From Deltaproteobacteria bacterium IMCC39524 (GTDB lineage Bacteria > Desulfobacterota > Desulfuromonadia > Desulfuromonadales > BM103): a stretch of DNA of 64,000 nucleotides. How positions within the stretch are numbered: position 1 is the first letter of the stretch; each line of letters opens with the position of its first letter. Location: positions 186,001 through 250,000 of the forward strand of contig JARUHJ010000005.1 of assembly GCA_029667085.1 (NCBI GenBank). Direction: 5' to 3'. Of the stretch, positions 24,582 through 33,477 are shown piece after piece. Position numbers and translations under genes: made by a program. The notes below the pieces were generated by a model. That model was not told where the DNA came from. It did no database searches and was given only the letters and a program-made list of their open reading frames with translations.

Positions 24582-25415
24582 CTACTTCTTACCGTTGTCA
24601 TGCATAACAACGACGTTGGTCTCAACGCTTTCTCCGACACCAGCCTCATTCTCTGCCTCAAACTTAACAGTATAAAGCCTGCCGTCTTTATCATTTCCTT
24701 TTCGCGAAGCTACCATAGGTATGGCAACAGAAAAGCTTCCATCAGCACCTAGCTGCAGAGTTTCAACCTTGTCCAGTTCGCCATACTCGTCCGTGAGCTG
24801 ATACCGGGGACTATCAATTGAGCAACCCTCAGGCACAGAAACAGACCCGGACAGCTCTACATGCACCTGCTTATTGTTGCGCATATTGATAGAGTCCTGC
24901 GAGGCAACAATGTTCGAGAACAAGGGGACCTGACTGCAGCTCACAAAACTATCAACGTCTACATTGATCTCGAACTCAGCAGGAGCAACACTCTCGTTCG
25001 ACCTGAGCCAGACAGTTTTCAATATCCCTTTATAGATGCCACCTTGCGCATCAGCAGGAACCTTGACCTGAAGGACAGCCTGACGTGTCTTGTACCAGGA
25101 GTTCAAAGACATATAGATTTGGTTGTTTATCCAACTGCGATCAAGAGTGCCACCGACATGGGCTAAACCGAAGCTGGCATAGCTGTTCGGTAAAGAAGTG
25201 TCTTCCAATGCCACTGTAATTGGCACCGCAACTGTTTCTCCAGGCGCAACATTAACCGTCAAGCCATTCTGCGCAAAGGTTATTTGCGCCGAGTGGCTCT
25301 CGGTAGAAAAGCACAGCAAGGTTAACGCAAGCAGCGACAGAACAAGCGCTTGCCATAAACCGTCGGAAAGCCCTTTAACTCTATTATCACGAGGACTCGC
25401 TGGAATTGATTTCAT
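24582..25415 (-). CDS. Riboswitch-controlled secreted protein of unknown function
   Basis: 277 residues from the ATG at 25415, which has GGGAGG seven bases upstream. The upstream open frame is the riboswitch, not protein. A long signal peptide ends at about residue 47 (ALVLSLLALTLLCFSTESHSA). The mature part is beta-rich: the first domain resembles pilus-chaperone or Ig-like folds (NVAPGETVAVPITV, GGIYKGILKTVWL), the second is another Ig-like sandwich ending in VVVMHDNGKK. No specific family is recognised. Control by a cyclic-dinucleotide riboswitch links it to surface attachment or extracellular electron transfer. Confidence 0.7.
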   Translation of the reverse strand: MKSIPASPRDNRVKGLSDGLWQALVLSLLALTLLCFSTESHSAQITFAQNGLTVNVAPGETVAVPITVALEDTSLPNSYASFGLAHVGGTLDRSWINNQIYMSLNSWYKTRQAVLQVKVPADAQGGIYKGILKTVWLRSNESVAPAEFEINVDVDSFVSCSQVPLFSNIVASQDSINMRNNKQVHVELSGSVSVPEGCSIDSPRYQLTDEYGELDKVETLQLGADGSFSVAIPMVASRKGNDKDGRLYTVKFEAENEAGVGESVETNVVVMHDNGKK

Positions 25416-25428
25416 TGTAAACCTCCCT

Positions 25429-25470
25429 AAAAAACACAAAAAACCACCAGAGCATTGATATCCCTGGCGG
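25429..25470 (-). terminator. Riboswitch expression-platform terminator
   Basis: On the minus strand CCGCCAG (25464-25470) pairs with CTGGTGG (25444-25450), followed by TTTTTTGTGTTTTTT. The 5' arm overlaps the end of the aptamer, so ligand binding and terminator formation should exclude each other. Confidence 0.8.
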
Positions 25471-25556
25471 CTCGGCTGGCATTGGAAGGAGAACCTTCTA
25501 TTAGCTCCGTGGCTCTGCGTCCCGCAGTTTCCCACGGTTTGCTCTTGGCAGAGGAT
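25461..25556 (-). promoter_or_regulatory. GEMM-I family cyclic dinucleotide riboswitch (GEMM-Ib-like)
   Basis: On the minus strand: AAGAGCAAACC, a stem with GGAAAC apex, GGGACGCAGAGCCACGGAGC, a second hairpin, then ATGCCAGCCGAGCCGCC. These are the GEMM-I conserved blocks. As in the copy at 3010-3099, the base two before CAAA is A, the signature change of cGAMP-binding GEMM-Ib. The downstream terminator and start codon make it a transcriptional switch of the secreted protein at 24582-25415. Confidence 0.85.
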
Positions 25557-25627
25557 AGACCAAACAACTTGATCTAAATTGTTGCCAGTATATTAACAAG
25601 AGATCAAACAGAAGAATGTATTCTGAA

Positions 25628-26323
25628 TCACAAAGTAAAATTTTCTTCAAAAAAACTGTGCCGAATGAGTATGTAGCGGTTTTCATCGACGGACATCAGG
25701 CCCGATTTTTTCCATTTATCAATTACGCGCGTGACCGTTTCACGTGTCAGGCCCGTCATGTCGGCTATATTTTGATGTGTCAGGCGCAGCTTCAACAACA
25801 CCCCCTCGGGCACTTCCTCTCCGCGTTCTGCAGCCATTTCCGTCATTGAAGCCATCACGCGGTTAGAGGCATCGTTGAAATGAAGCATGCGGACTTGATT
25901 CCAGGAGTGGCGCAATCGCCCTGACAACAGCAGAAGCAATTTGTGCATGACTTTGGGCTGATTTTGGATAATTGCAAAAAAATCTTCTCGACCCACAATA
26001 AGAACCAGTGATTTTTCCATAGCGGCGACGGTTGCCGGGGTCGTTTGCTGATCAATAAGAGAAACTTCTCCGAAAGAGTCACCTGCACCATGAAAAGCAA
26101 CGATCGATTCCTTACCGCCTTCAGAGGAGTAATAAACCTTTACCTCCCCTTCAAGGACCGAATACATGAACCTGTTGGTATCCTCCTCGTAAAGAATAAC
26201 TTCACCCTTCTTGAATTCTCGCAGTGTAACTCGGCATGAAATAGACTCTAACTCTTCGGTGGAAAGGTCAGCAAATAACTGAGACTGTTTCAATAAATTC
26301 ATATTGCCACTGGTGTTTGCCAT
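25628..26323 (-). CDS. Crp/Fnr family transcriptional regulator
   Basis: 231 residues: a cyclic-nucleotide-binding-type beta barrel at about 15-135 (FGEVSLIDQQTTPATVAA marks the phosphate-binding cassette region) and a Crp-type winged helix at about 155-220 with recognition helix LTRETVTRVIDKW. The cassette has FGEVSLI and TPATV in place of the cAMP-binding RSA motif, so its ligand may differ from cAMP. There is no N-terminal Fe-S cysteine set, so it is not FNR. It lies next to the amidinotransferase and transporter genes and could control them. A 25-base dyad about 90 bases upstream is a candidate self-operator. Confidence 0.88.
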   Translation of the reverse strand: MANTSGNMNLLKQSQLFADLSTEELESISCRVTLREFKKGEVILYEEDTNRFMYSVLEGEVKVYYSSEGGKESIVAFHGAGDSFGEVSLIDQQTTPATVAAMEKSLVLIVGREDFFAIIQNQPKVMHKLLLLLSGRLRHSWNQVRMLHFNDASNRVMASMTEMAAERGEEVPEGVLLKLRLTHQNIADMTGLTRETVTRVIDKWKKSGLMSVDENRYILIRHSFFEENFTL

Positions 26324-26851
26324 ATTATGTGCCGCCCAAAAAACAGGGAGAAGACCTTTATCAAAAGCTAGACATTATTACACGCGAAAACATCATAATA
26401 AACAATTTGTGTAAACGTCACACTAATTGTCATTCCATAAGCATTAAAAAAACTACTTTTATTTCAAAATCAAAGGAACAGTTCAGGCTGAAAAGATTGT
26501 CGCGGCAGGCTTGGCGTCTCCGACGCCCCCCCTAAAATCGCCATAAAAAAGCCAACAAAAAAGTAACCCTGGCAGGACAGCTTAGGATCGACTTCAGAAA
26601 TTCACAGGACAACTCGCTATTGACATGCTGGTTTCGAATGAAGCCTGCAAGATGGGGTCAACCAGCGTTCTGCTTTCGGTAATTTCTCGCCCCGTTTCCC
26701 CCTGCCCTTAACCGCTTTTTATGCTTATTCTCAAAAATGCCAGTTCTCTTCATTCCAATTTCAACGTGTCGTTCTCTATATTTGGAAATCTCCAAGACCG
26801 CCAGTTTTGTCCACCATGAACCGACGTAAAAAAACCTTTAAGACACGTTTA
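26324..26851. other. 528-base noncoding region
   Basis: No gene is seen. It holds a dyad at 26404-26428 (AATTTGTGT...ACACTAATT, seven-base centre) that could bind the Crp-family protein, and a GGCGTC/GACGCC hairpin near 26512 without a T run. The rest is featureless. Confidence 0.5.
26404..26428. promoter_or_regulatory. Candidate Crp-family operator
   Basis: AATTTGTGT and ACACTAATT form an 8-of-9 inverted repeat around AAACGTC. The TGTG/CACA half sites resemble CRP sites but are one base closer. It lies upstream of the crp-family gene that starts at 26323. Confidence 0.4.
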
Positions 26852-27904
26852 TTACCTCCTGATTGTATCTAAGGTAATGCAATGGAAGCCACCACCAAAT
26901 AATCTTCTGTGTCTGAGTTGGACAGGAATAGGTGTAAATCCATTTTGTTCAAGAAGCCGAATCAATGGAATATAATTATTGCTAACCATGATCTTTTTTG
27001 GATCTAAAGATAGAACATTCATATCAATAAACTTACTTGCCAACAGAGTTTGTTGGGCTTCAGGTTCAGGTGCAAAAATTCTATCCCATTTTTTCAGAAA
27101 ATCAGGCAGATGTTCCTCTTTAAATTTTCTTGGATTTACAAGTAGAACTCCCTCTCTCAGGGGTAACATAGTTGAGTCTATATGGTTATCCACCATCCTA
27201 ACAACATGTAAATTATAGCCTTTCAGATGTCTTTTGAGCCATTGCGCACCCAACAAGTGGTTCTCATTCGAACAGTTGATAACGATATCATTATTAAATC
27301 TTAAACATTGAGCACCATCAAACAGGATTTCATAGCCGATATCAAAATGATTAGCCTGCTTTTCATATTGAACTCCTTTTTTGAGCTGATACGATATATC
27401 GAATGAATTATCCGTTAACATGGGCTTAGGTATTTGAGTCCATCTCGCACCTTTTTTGAAATAGTCCATAAAGATCTCTTTTAAAAGATCATTCTCAAAA
27501 AACCTGCTTCTAACTTGTGGTGGAGTTTCTATGATTTCATTACCGACAATAATGGCCTGGTCTCTGATATTTAACGCAGGTACACAACCACTTTCCCAAT
27601 ACGGAGTTTTAAATCGGTGTATCTTGTCTAAGCGTTTAGGTCTTTTAACTGTGACAGATTCTTCTTCAAGAACTCGAACCATTTCTGTAATGTCTTCTTC
27701 ATGCTCATCAATATATTGCTTCTTTATCTCCCCTTTCCAATTTTTACCTTTCTGGCTGTAAACATCGTTTCCAAAGACGTCACTAGTTAAACTGTCATGA
27801 AAAAACAATTTAAATGACAACTCAAGTCCCGGCAAATTCGACAGAAAAGTGTTACCTACAATTACTTCTTTTAATGAATCCCATTCATTATGGCTATTTA
27901 CCAT
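26852..27904 (-). CDS. Amidinotransferase (glycine/inosamine/lysine amidinotransferase family)
   Basis: 350 residues, matching family length. The enzymes transfer an amidino group from arginine to an amine, giving ornithine and a guanidino compound. Typical blocks are present: EWDSLKEVIVG near the N-terminus, PYWESGCVPALNIRDQAIIVGN at about 101-122, and the triad D196 (FDGAQC), H241 (DNHIDST) and nucleophile C342 (GGFHC). The acceptor amine cannot be read from sequence. The gene is AT-rich, begins with a ribosome site GGGGGGT, and is divergent from the ABC transporter operon. A 25-codon copy of its start is found at 41163-41240, ahead of the ATP-grasp operon. Confidence 0.88.
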   Translation of the reverse strand: MVNSHNEWDSLKEVIVGNTFLSNLPGLELSFKLFFHDSLTSDVFGNDVYSQKGKNWKGEIKKQYIDEHEEDITEMVRVLEEESVTVKRPKRLDKIHRFKTPYWESGCVPALNIRDQAIIVGNEIIETPPQVRSRFFENDLLKEIFMDYFKKGARWTQIPKPMLTDNSFDISYQLKKGVQYEKQANHFDIGYEILFDGAQCLRFNNDIVINCSNENHLLGAQWLKRHLKGYNLHVVRMVDNHIDSTMLPLREGVLLVNPRKFKEEHLPDFLKKWDRIFAPEPEAQQTLLASKFIDMNVLSLDPKKIMVSNNYIPLIRLLEQNGFTPIPVQLRHRRLFGGGFHCITLDTIRR

Positions 27905-28173
27905 ATACCCCCCTAAATAAACTTTTCATCTTTTCTAACTTATAAAAAGGTCGAAATCAACTGTTTGAATCTAAATCGCCATTCGCATGATGCACTCCAT
28001 ACACTATAAACAAATTTTGCCGTTTGGCTCACAATGATCATATTTATGATAAGATTAACTCTAGATTTAACTAGAATTTGCAAGCATTTTAACGATATAG
28101 GGGCGATGCTCCCCCCCTTGGAAAAACTATTTTAGATTATTTCAAGTCTACGGAAGCGGTTCGGGAGAGATGA

Positions 28174-29775
28174 ATGTTTCGAAAGCTCACGAGGTTGTCC
28201 GTAATAGCTTTGGTGCTTGGTGTGGTCGGGTGCGACTCGGGTACAAACAGTTCGCCGGCTGATGTGCTGGGCATTGCAGCGAATCTCGGCAGCGTGATGA
28301 CGCTTGACCCCGCGGCGATAGCAGAAAGGCTCACGGGCGGCGTTATTAGAAACGTTTGCGAACCCCTGCTGGTGCTAAACGAGGAAGATGCAAGAGAGGT
28401 GATGCCCGGCATCGCAGAAAGTTGGTCGGTTAACGAAGACTTCTCCATCTATACATTCCATATAAGGCCTAACCTTACCTTTCCCTCCGGCAACCCTGTT
28501 ACCGCACATGATGTGGCCTGGTCAATGAGCCGCAGCCTCCAGTTGAACCTCGCGAGCTCCAAACTTCTCAAGGAATGGGGATTTAACAAGAACAACATCA
28601 GTGACATGGTTCGCGTCATCGATGACCTTACCCTGGAGATAAGCGCCCCGAAACAATACTCCCCTTCGCTCTTTCTTTATGCCCTGGCCGACTACAAATC
28701 GGCCCATGCGCTGGACAGGGTTGAAGTGCTCTCTCACGAGATCGACGGTGACCTTGGCAAAGACTGGCTGACGCGCAACACAGCCTGCTACGGTCCTTTC
28801 AGGGTCAGTACCTGGCGCGCCCAGGATGTGCTGATACTTGAGCGAAACGACGAATGGATACGCAGGGAAAATCCGATACGGCGCGTCGTTATACGACACA
28901 TACCAGAGCCAGGCACGCAGCGCCTGATGTTAGAGAAGGGCGATATCGACCTTGCCACGGATCTTGACCCCTCTGACCTGAGCGCCATTGAAGAGAACCC
29001 GAACACCTACCTGAAGCTTACCCCCAGATTCAGCATCATCTACATGGCTTTCAACCGCGAGATGTCGACTTTTTCAGACCCCCGCGTGATAAAAGCCATG
29101 CGCTACTTGATCGACTACGAATCGATTGCCCGCACGGTACTGAACAAGGCAGCAATAGTGCTCGAATCCCCGGTGCCGCGCGGGATGTTCGGGGCCCTTC
29201 CCGAAAGTTTCAGCCCCTACTCAAAGAATATAGACAAAGCCAGGGGTCTGTTGCAGGAGTCAGGGGCCGGGGAGGGGTTTTCTTTTGAGCTACTGACTTC
29301 CAACTCAGCGCCATACCCGGTCATCGCCCAGCACTTTCAGGAGAATCTTCTGAAAGTTGGGGTGAATGTAAAAATCACCACTCTCTCTAGTGGGCATCTC
29401 TTCACAAAGGTGAGAGCCAGAAAATTCCAGGCTTACATAGGCGGTTATGGCTTCAACTACCCTGATGCCAACAATGTGATGCTTCGCTTCGGTTATAACC
29501 CGAAAAACTCGGAAGATAACTCGGTCTCTGTGGCATGGCGTACCGGCTGGTATCCAAGCGATTGGTTTAACGCCACCGTGATGCAAGCGCAGACAGAGCC
29601 CGACCCCTTAAAGCGTGAGAAGCTCTACCATGAGCTACAACGCTACCACGTGGAGAACTCCCCGATCATTTTCCTCTTCCAGCGCCTGGGCATCAAGGCG
29701 CTTAGCCGAAACGTGGAAAGTATCAAGGCGAATGCGCTAACCATTTCATACGCCTCAGCGGTAAAAAAGAAATGA
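28174..29775 (+). CDS. ABC transporter substrate-binding lipoprotein, family 5 (Dpp/Opp type)
   Basis: 533 residues with a lipoprotein signal peptide ending in VVGC (Cys20). The body matches extracellular solute-binding family 5 (oligopeptide, dipeptide, nickel): AESWSVNEDFSIYTFHIRPN, VTAHDVAWS and VIKAMRYLIDYESI are characteristic. It captures the substrate outside the inner membrane for the two permeases that follow. The first permease start overlaps its stop. First gene of a five-gene operon. Substrate unknown; the neighbours suggest a guanidino or peptide-like molecule. Confidence 0.9.
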   Translation: MFRKLTRLSVIALVLGVVGCDSGTNSSPADVLGIAANLGSVMTLDPAAIAERLTGGVIRNVCEPLLVLNEEDAREVMPGIAESWSVNEDFSIYTFHIRPNLTFPSGNPVTAHDVAWSMSRSLQLNLASSKLLKEWGFNKNNISDMVRVIDDLTLEISAPKQYSPSLFLYALADYKSAHALDRVEVLSHEIDGDLGKDWLTRNTACYGPFRVSTWRAQDVLILERNDEWIRRENPIRRVVIRHIPEPGTQRLMLEKGDIDLATDLDPSDLSAIEENPNTYLKLTPRFSIIYMAFNREMSTFSDPRVIKAMRYLIDYESIARTVLNKAAIVLESPVPRGMFGALPESFSPYSKNIDKARGLLQESGAGEGFSFELLTSNSAPYPVIAQHFQENLLKVGVNVKITTLSSGHLFTKVRARKFQAYIGGYGFNYPDANNVMLRFGYNPKNSEDNSVSVAWRTGWYPSDWFNATVMQAQTEPDPLKREKLYHELQRYHVENSPIIFLFQRLGIKALSRNVESIKANALTISYASAVKKK

Positions 29776-30851
29776 CGCAATTTACGCAAGATTCAGAACT
29801 GGGCAGCACTCAGGGGAAAGTCACCTCCGGGAGATCGCATCTTGCCATTGCCATGACCGAGCTTCGTCGCGTATTGGTGATGGTCTTTTTGACGTTACTG
29901 GTCCTCTTGGCTGTGACTTTCTTTCTCGGCAGGGTCATGCCTACCGACCCGGTTTTGGCGGTGATCGGCGAACAGGCTGATGAATCCACCTACCAGACGG
30001 TTTACAAGGAGCTCGGCCTCGACAAACCCCTGATCGTGCAATTCGGTATCTACATTAAAGATATTGCTACCGGCAATTTTGGCATCGCACGGACTACCGG
30101 CAACCCCGTGATCGACGACATACGGCGGGTCCTGCCCGCCACGTTCGAGCTAGCAACGCTCTCTCTGATACTGGGTGTGATCGCCGGCGTGCCCCTCGGC
30201 ATTTTTGCGGCGGTAAGGCGCAACTCCGCCTGGGATCACGGCGTGCGCTTCTTCTCGCTCCTCGGCCACTCGATACCAAACTTCTGGCTGGGCATGATGG
30301 CGTTGGTGGTCTTCTACGCATATTTCGGTTGGATTGGCGGCTCAGGGAGGGTGTCTATTTTCTTTATAGACACGGTGGATCCGGTGACGGGCTCAATTCT
30401 GATCGACTCAATCATCGCACAGGATTGGGATGTTCTGGGCAATGCCTTGCGACACGTGATAATGCCTGCGCTCATCCTCGCCTCCGGGTCGATGGCATTT
30501 ATCAGCCGCATGACCCGCAGCTTTATGCTCGAGCAACTCAGTCAGGAATATGTCTTAACCGCAAGGGTGAAAGGGCTCTCCAGAGTGCAGGTGGTGCATC
30601 ACGCCTTTCGCAACATAAAAGTACAACTGGTAACGATAATCATCCTTTCCTACGGGGGGCTGCTCGATGGCGCGGTGCTGATAGAGACTGTCTTTGCTTG
30701 GCCCGGCTTCGGCCAGTACCTGACTAACGGGTTGATGAACAGTGACATGAACGCCGTGATGGCCTGTGTACTGTTGGTGGGCGTCATCTTCGTCTCCCTG
30801 AATCTTTTCGCCGACGCGCTCTACCGAGTGCTCGACCCGAGGACGCGCTGA
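29772..30851 (+). CDS. ABC transporter permease, DppB/OppB type
   Basis: 359 residues, about 40 longer than typical DppB owing to an N-terminal extension. Membrane helices start at about residue 35 and the binding-protein-dependent transport motif is at about 275 (EYVLTARVKGLSRVQVVHHAFRN, ending in VLIETVFAWPGFGQYL). Overlaps the binding-protein gene by four bases (ATGA), so it is translationally coupled, and touches the next permease by one base. Confidence 0.9.
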   Translation: MTQFTQDSELGSTQGKVTSGRSHLAIAMTELRRVLVMVFLTLLVLLAVTFFLGRVMPTDPVLAVIGEQADESTYQTVYKELGLDKPLIVQFGIYIKDIATGNFGIARTTGNPVIDDIRRVLPATFELATLSLILGVIAGVPLGIFAAVRRNSAWDHGVRFFSLLGHSIPNFWLGMMALVVFYAYFGWIGGSGRVSIFFIDTVDPVTGSILIDSIIAQDWDVLGNALRHVIMPALILASGSMAFISRMTRSFMLEQLSQEYVLTARVKGLSRVQVVHHAFRNIKVQLVTIIILSYGGLLDGAVLIETVFAWPGFGQYLTNGLMNSDMNAVMACVLLVGVIFVSLNLFADALYRVLDPRTR

Positions 30852-31771
30852 TGGAAGACCCCAAAAAGAAAATGGACCTCGGGGTCTGGCTGACCACACA
30901 TTCTGTCAACTCACCGATCCAGGCTTGGTCGCAGAAGGTCTACTTCGGATGGAAGGAGTTCGCCAGGCAACCGCTGGCGATGATCGGCTTTATCGTAATC
31001 GCACTCTTGCTTGCGGTCGCTTTGGCCGCCCCGCTTTTGGCACCCTACGACCCGCTCCAGCAGGACCTCGCCAAACGGCTGCTTCCTCCCGGCAGCGACC
31101 ACCTTTTAGGCACCGACGAGCTAGGCCGTGATTTGCTTTCCCGGCTAATCTACGGCTCCCGCGTCTCGCTCTACATCATCATGCTGGTAACCGCCATTTT
31201 AGCCCCCGTCGGGTTGACGATCGGAGTTGTTGCGGGCTATTTCGGCGGCAAGATCGACACCCTCCTGATGCGGATAACAGATGTCTTCCTGGCCTTCCCC
31301 GGACTGGTTCTCGCACTGGCTTTTGTAGCGACCATGGGGGCCAGCCTGGATAATGCGATCATTGCAATCGCGCTTACCGGATGGCCGGGGCTTGCGCGGT
31401 TGGCTCGAGCCGAAACGATGGTTTTTCGTTCGCATGATTTCATCTCGGTGGTGCGTTTGCAGGGGGGATCACATGCGCGTGTGATCTTTCTCAACCTGAT
31501 GCCGCTCTGTCTGCCTTCTGTGATCGTGAGGATAACGCTCAGCATGTCGTCGGTATTGCTGACCGCTGCGGGGCTTGGCTTCCTCGGCCTGGGGGCTCAA
31601 CCGCCAACACCGGAGTGGGGTGCGATGCTCTCTACGGGAAGGCGCTTTATGCTTGACCATTGGTGGTTGGCGACAATGCCGGGTTGCACGATCCTGATCG
31701 TGAGCCTCGCTTTCAACCTTTTAGGTGATGGCCTGCGAGACATCCTGGACCCGAGGAGCGAAGAGAAATGA
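30851..31771 (+). CDS. ABC transporter permease, DppC/OppC type
   Basis: 306 residues with an N-terminal cytoplasmic segment, the OppC N-terminal domain and then about six helices. LLGTDELGRDLLSRLIYGSRVSL is the classical DppC block. The EAA-type loop is near LQGGSHARVIFLNLMPLCLP. It pairs with the upstream DppB-type permease to form the channel. Confidence 0.92.
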   Translation: MEDPKKKMDLGVWLTTHSVNSPIQAWSQKVYFGWKEFARQPLAMIGFIVIALLLAVALAAPLLAPYDPLQQDLAKRLLPPGSDHLLGTDELGRDLLSRLIYGSRVSLYIIMLVTAILAPVGLTIGVVAGYFGGKIDTLLMRITDVFLAFPGLVLALAFVATMGASLDNAIIAIALTGWPGLARLARAETMVFRSHDFISVVRLQGGSHARVIFLNLMPLCLPSVIVRITLSMSSVLLTAAGLGFLGLGAQPPTPEWGAMLSTGRRFMLDHWWLATMPGCTILIVSLAFNLLGDGLRDILDPRSEEK

Positions 31772-32643
31772 GCACGACCTCCCCTGTAAACACGACGAAT
31801 AAAGAGATCCTCGACGTGCGCAACCTGAATGTAAATTACCATTCACAGCGTGGTCGAATCCATGCGATACGCAACGTTTCCTTCAAGCTGGGCTGTGAGA
31901 AGTTGGGTATCGTTGGCGAGTCAGGATCCGGTAAATCCACTTTGGGGCGTACGATAATGAGAGTCTTGCCAGAATCGGCCCATACCGAGGGGCAGATACT
32001 GTTTAACGATGAGAATCTGCTCACCCTGCCGGAACGCAAGATGAGAGATATACGTGGAGGAGGGATCTCAATGATCCTTCAAGATCCTAAGTTTTCACTC
32101 AACCCGGTCATGCGCGTGGGCGATCAGATTACCGAAGCATTTCTGGCACACTCGCGTAGTGACAAGACTTTTGCCAAAAAGCAATCTTTGGAGTTGATGG
32201 AGTCTGTAAAGATAAGAAACCCGGAGAGAGTTTACAAGCTCTACCCCCACGAGATCTCCGGTGGCATGGGGCAGCGCATCATGATTGCGATGATGCTTGT
32301 GGCCGGGCCCAAACTGGTCATCGCTGACGAGCCCACCTCGGCGCTGGATGTTACGGTGAGGATGGAGGTCCTATCGGTCCTCGAGGAGATGGTGTCCAAC
32401 CGCCACGTAGGACTTCTCTTCATAAGCCACGACCTGAACCTGGTGGCCAAATTCTGTGACCGTGTGCTCATTATGTATGCTGGCCGCATAGTGGACACCT
32501 GCCGAACCTGTGAGTTGCCAGACTCTCAACACCCCTACACGCGAGGGCTGTTTAATTCATTGCCCAAACTGGATGAACCTCAAAAGAGGCTTGCCGTCCT
32601 CCAGCGTTGCGAGACCTGGCTGGGACATGAGGAGTCTGCATAG
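31768..32643 (+). CDS. ABC transporter ATPase, DppD/OppD type
   Basis: 291 residues with Walker A GESGSGKST, ABC signature ISGGMGQRIM and Walker B LVIADEPTSALD. The C-terminal oligopeptide-type extension is short (about 35 residues) and ends ETWLGHEESA without the complete Cys-rich cluster seen in many OppD proteins. It starts within the last four bases of the permease gene. Confidence 0.92.
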   Translation: MSTTSPVNTTNKEILDVRNLNVNYHSQRGRIHAIRNVSFKLGCEKLGIVGESGSGKSTLGRTIMRVLPESAHTEGQILFNDENLLTLPERKMRDIRGGGISMILQDPKFSLNPVMRVGDQITEAFLAHSRSDKTFAKKQSLELMESVKIRNPERVYKLYPHEISGGMGQRIMIAMMLVAGPKLVIADEPTSALDVTVRMEVLSVLEEMVSNRHVGLLFISHDLNLVAKFCDRVLIMYAGRIVDTCRTCELPDSQHPYTRGLFNSLPKLDEPQKRLAVLQRCETWLGHEESA

Positions 32644-33458
32644 TGTCGGCAATCGAGGTCAACAACCTGCGGATGGTTTTTCACGACAACAGTGGTGACC
32701 ATGTTGCCGTCGATAACGTCTCTTTTACGATTGAGAAGGGGGGCGTCTTCGGATTGATGGGCGAATCTGGCTGCGGCAAAACCACAATTCTACGCTGCAT
32801 CTGCGGGTTGCTCGACAATTGGACGGGCGATATCAAGCTCGAAGGATCTTCTGTAAAAAACCAACGTTCAAAAGATCAGCGCCGCAGGGTTCAGGTTGTC
32901 TTCCAGGACCCGTTTGGCTCGCTCCATCCCAGACGCACCATTTATAACACCCTGCGGGATCCGTTGAGAATTCACAAGATTGGAGATGAGCGAAACCGTA
33001 TAGAGATGGCGATTGCTGACGTGGGTCTCGAAAAGACTCTTCTTTATCGTTACCCACATCAGCTCTCCGGAGGTCAACGCCAGCGAGTTTCCATCGCCCG
33101 TGCGCTACTGCTCGAGCCAGAGATTCTTTTGCTCGATGAGCCGACCTCGGCGCTTGACGTTTCCGTCCAGGCCGAGATACTGAACCTGCTTTGCGATATT
33201 CGTGAAAAACGGAACTTGAGTTATTTGCTGGTGAGCCACGATCTTGCGGTGATCGCGCACATGTGCAACCGGATTGGAGTTATGTGCGAGGGCAAGCTAC
33301 TGGAGGACCTTACAGTTGACGATCTCAGACATCACCGGTGTACTCACCCCTACAGTGAGCAACTGCTGAAGGCTAGCATGGTTGAGCCGATCGCCCCCTG
33401 TCCTGTGATTTCAGACCAAGAAGGAAAAAGCACTCCTTTAGATGACGGTTTAAAGTAG
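32643..33458 (+). CDS. ABC transporter ATPase, DppF/OppF type
   Basis: 271 residues, starting at a GTG that overlaps the previous stop. Walker A GESGCGKTT, signature LSGGQRQRVSIARAL and Walker B ILLLDEPTSALD are intact. It completes the five-component importer, and the large transporter/HEAT gene begins only 19 bases after it, suggesting co-transcription. Confidence 0.92.
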   Translation: MSAIEVNNLRMVFHDNSGDHVAVDNVSFTIEKGGVFGLMGESGCGKTTILRCICGLLDNWTGDIKLEGSSVKNQRSKDQRRRVQVVFQDPFGSLHPRRTIYNTLRDPLRIHKIGDERNRIEMAIADVGLEKTLLYRYPHQLSGGQRQRVSIARALLLEPEILLLDEPTSALDVSVQAEILNLLCDIREKRNLSYLLVSHDLAVIAHMCNRIGVMCEGKLLEDLTVDDLRHHRCTHPYSEQLLKASMVEPIAPCPVISDQEGKSTPLDDGLK

Positions 33459-33477
33459 AACCCGGAGACCTTTTTCG

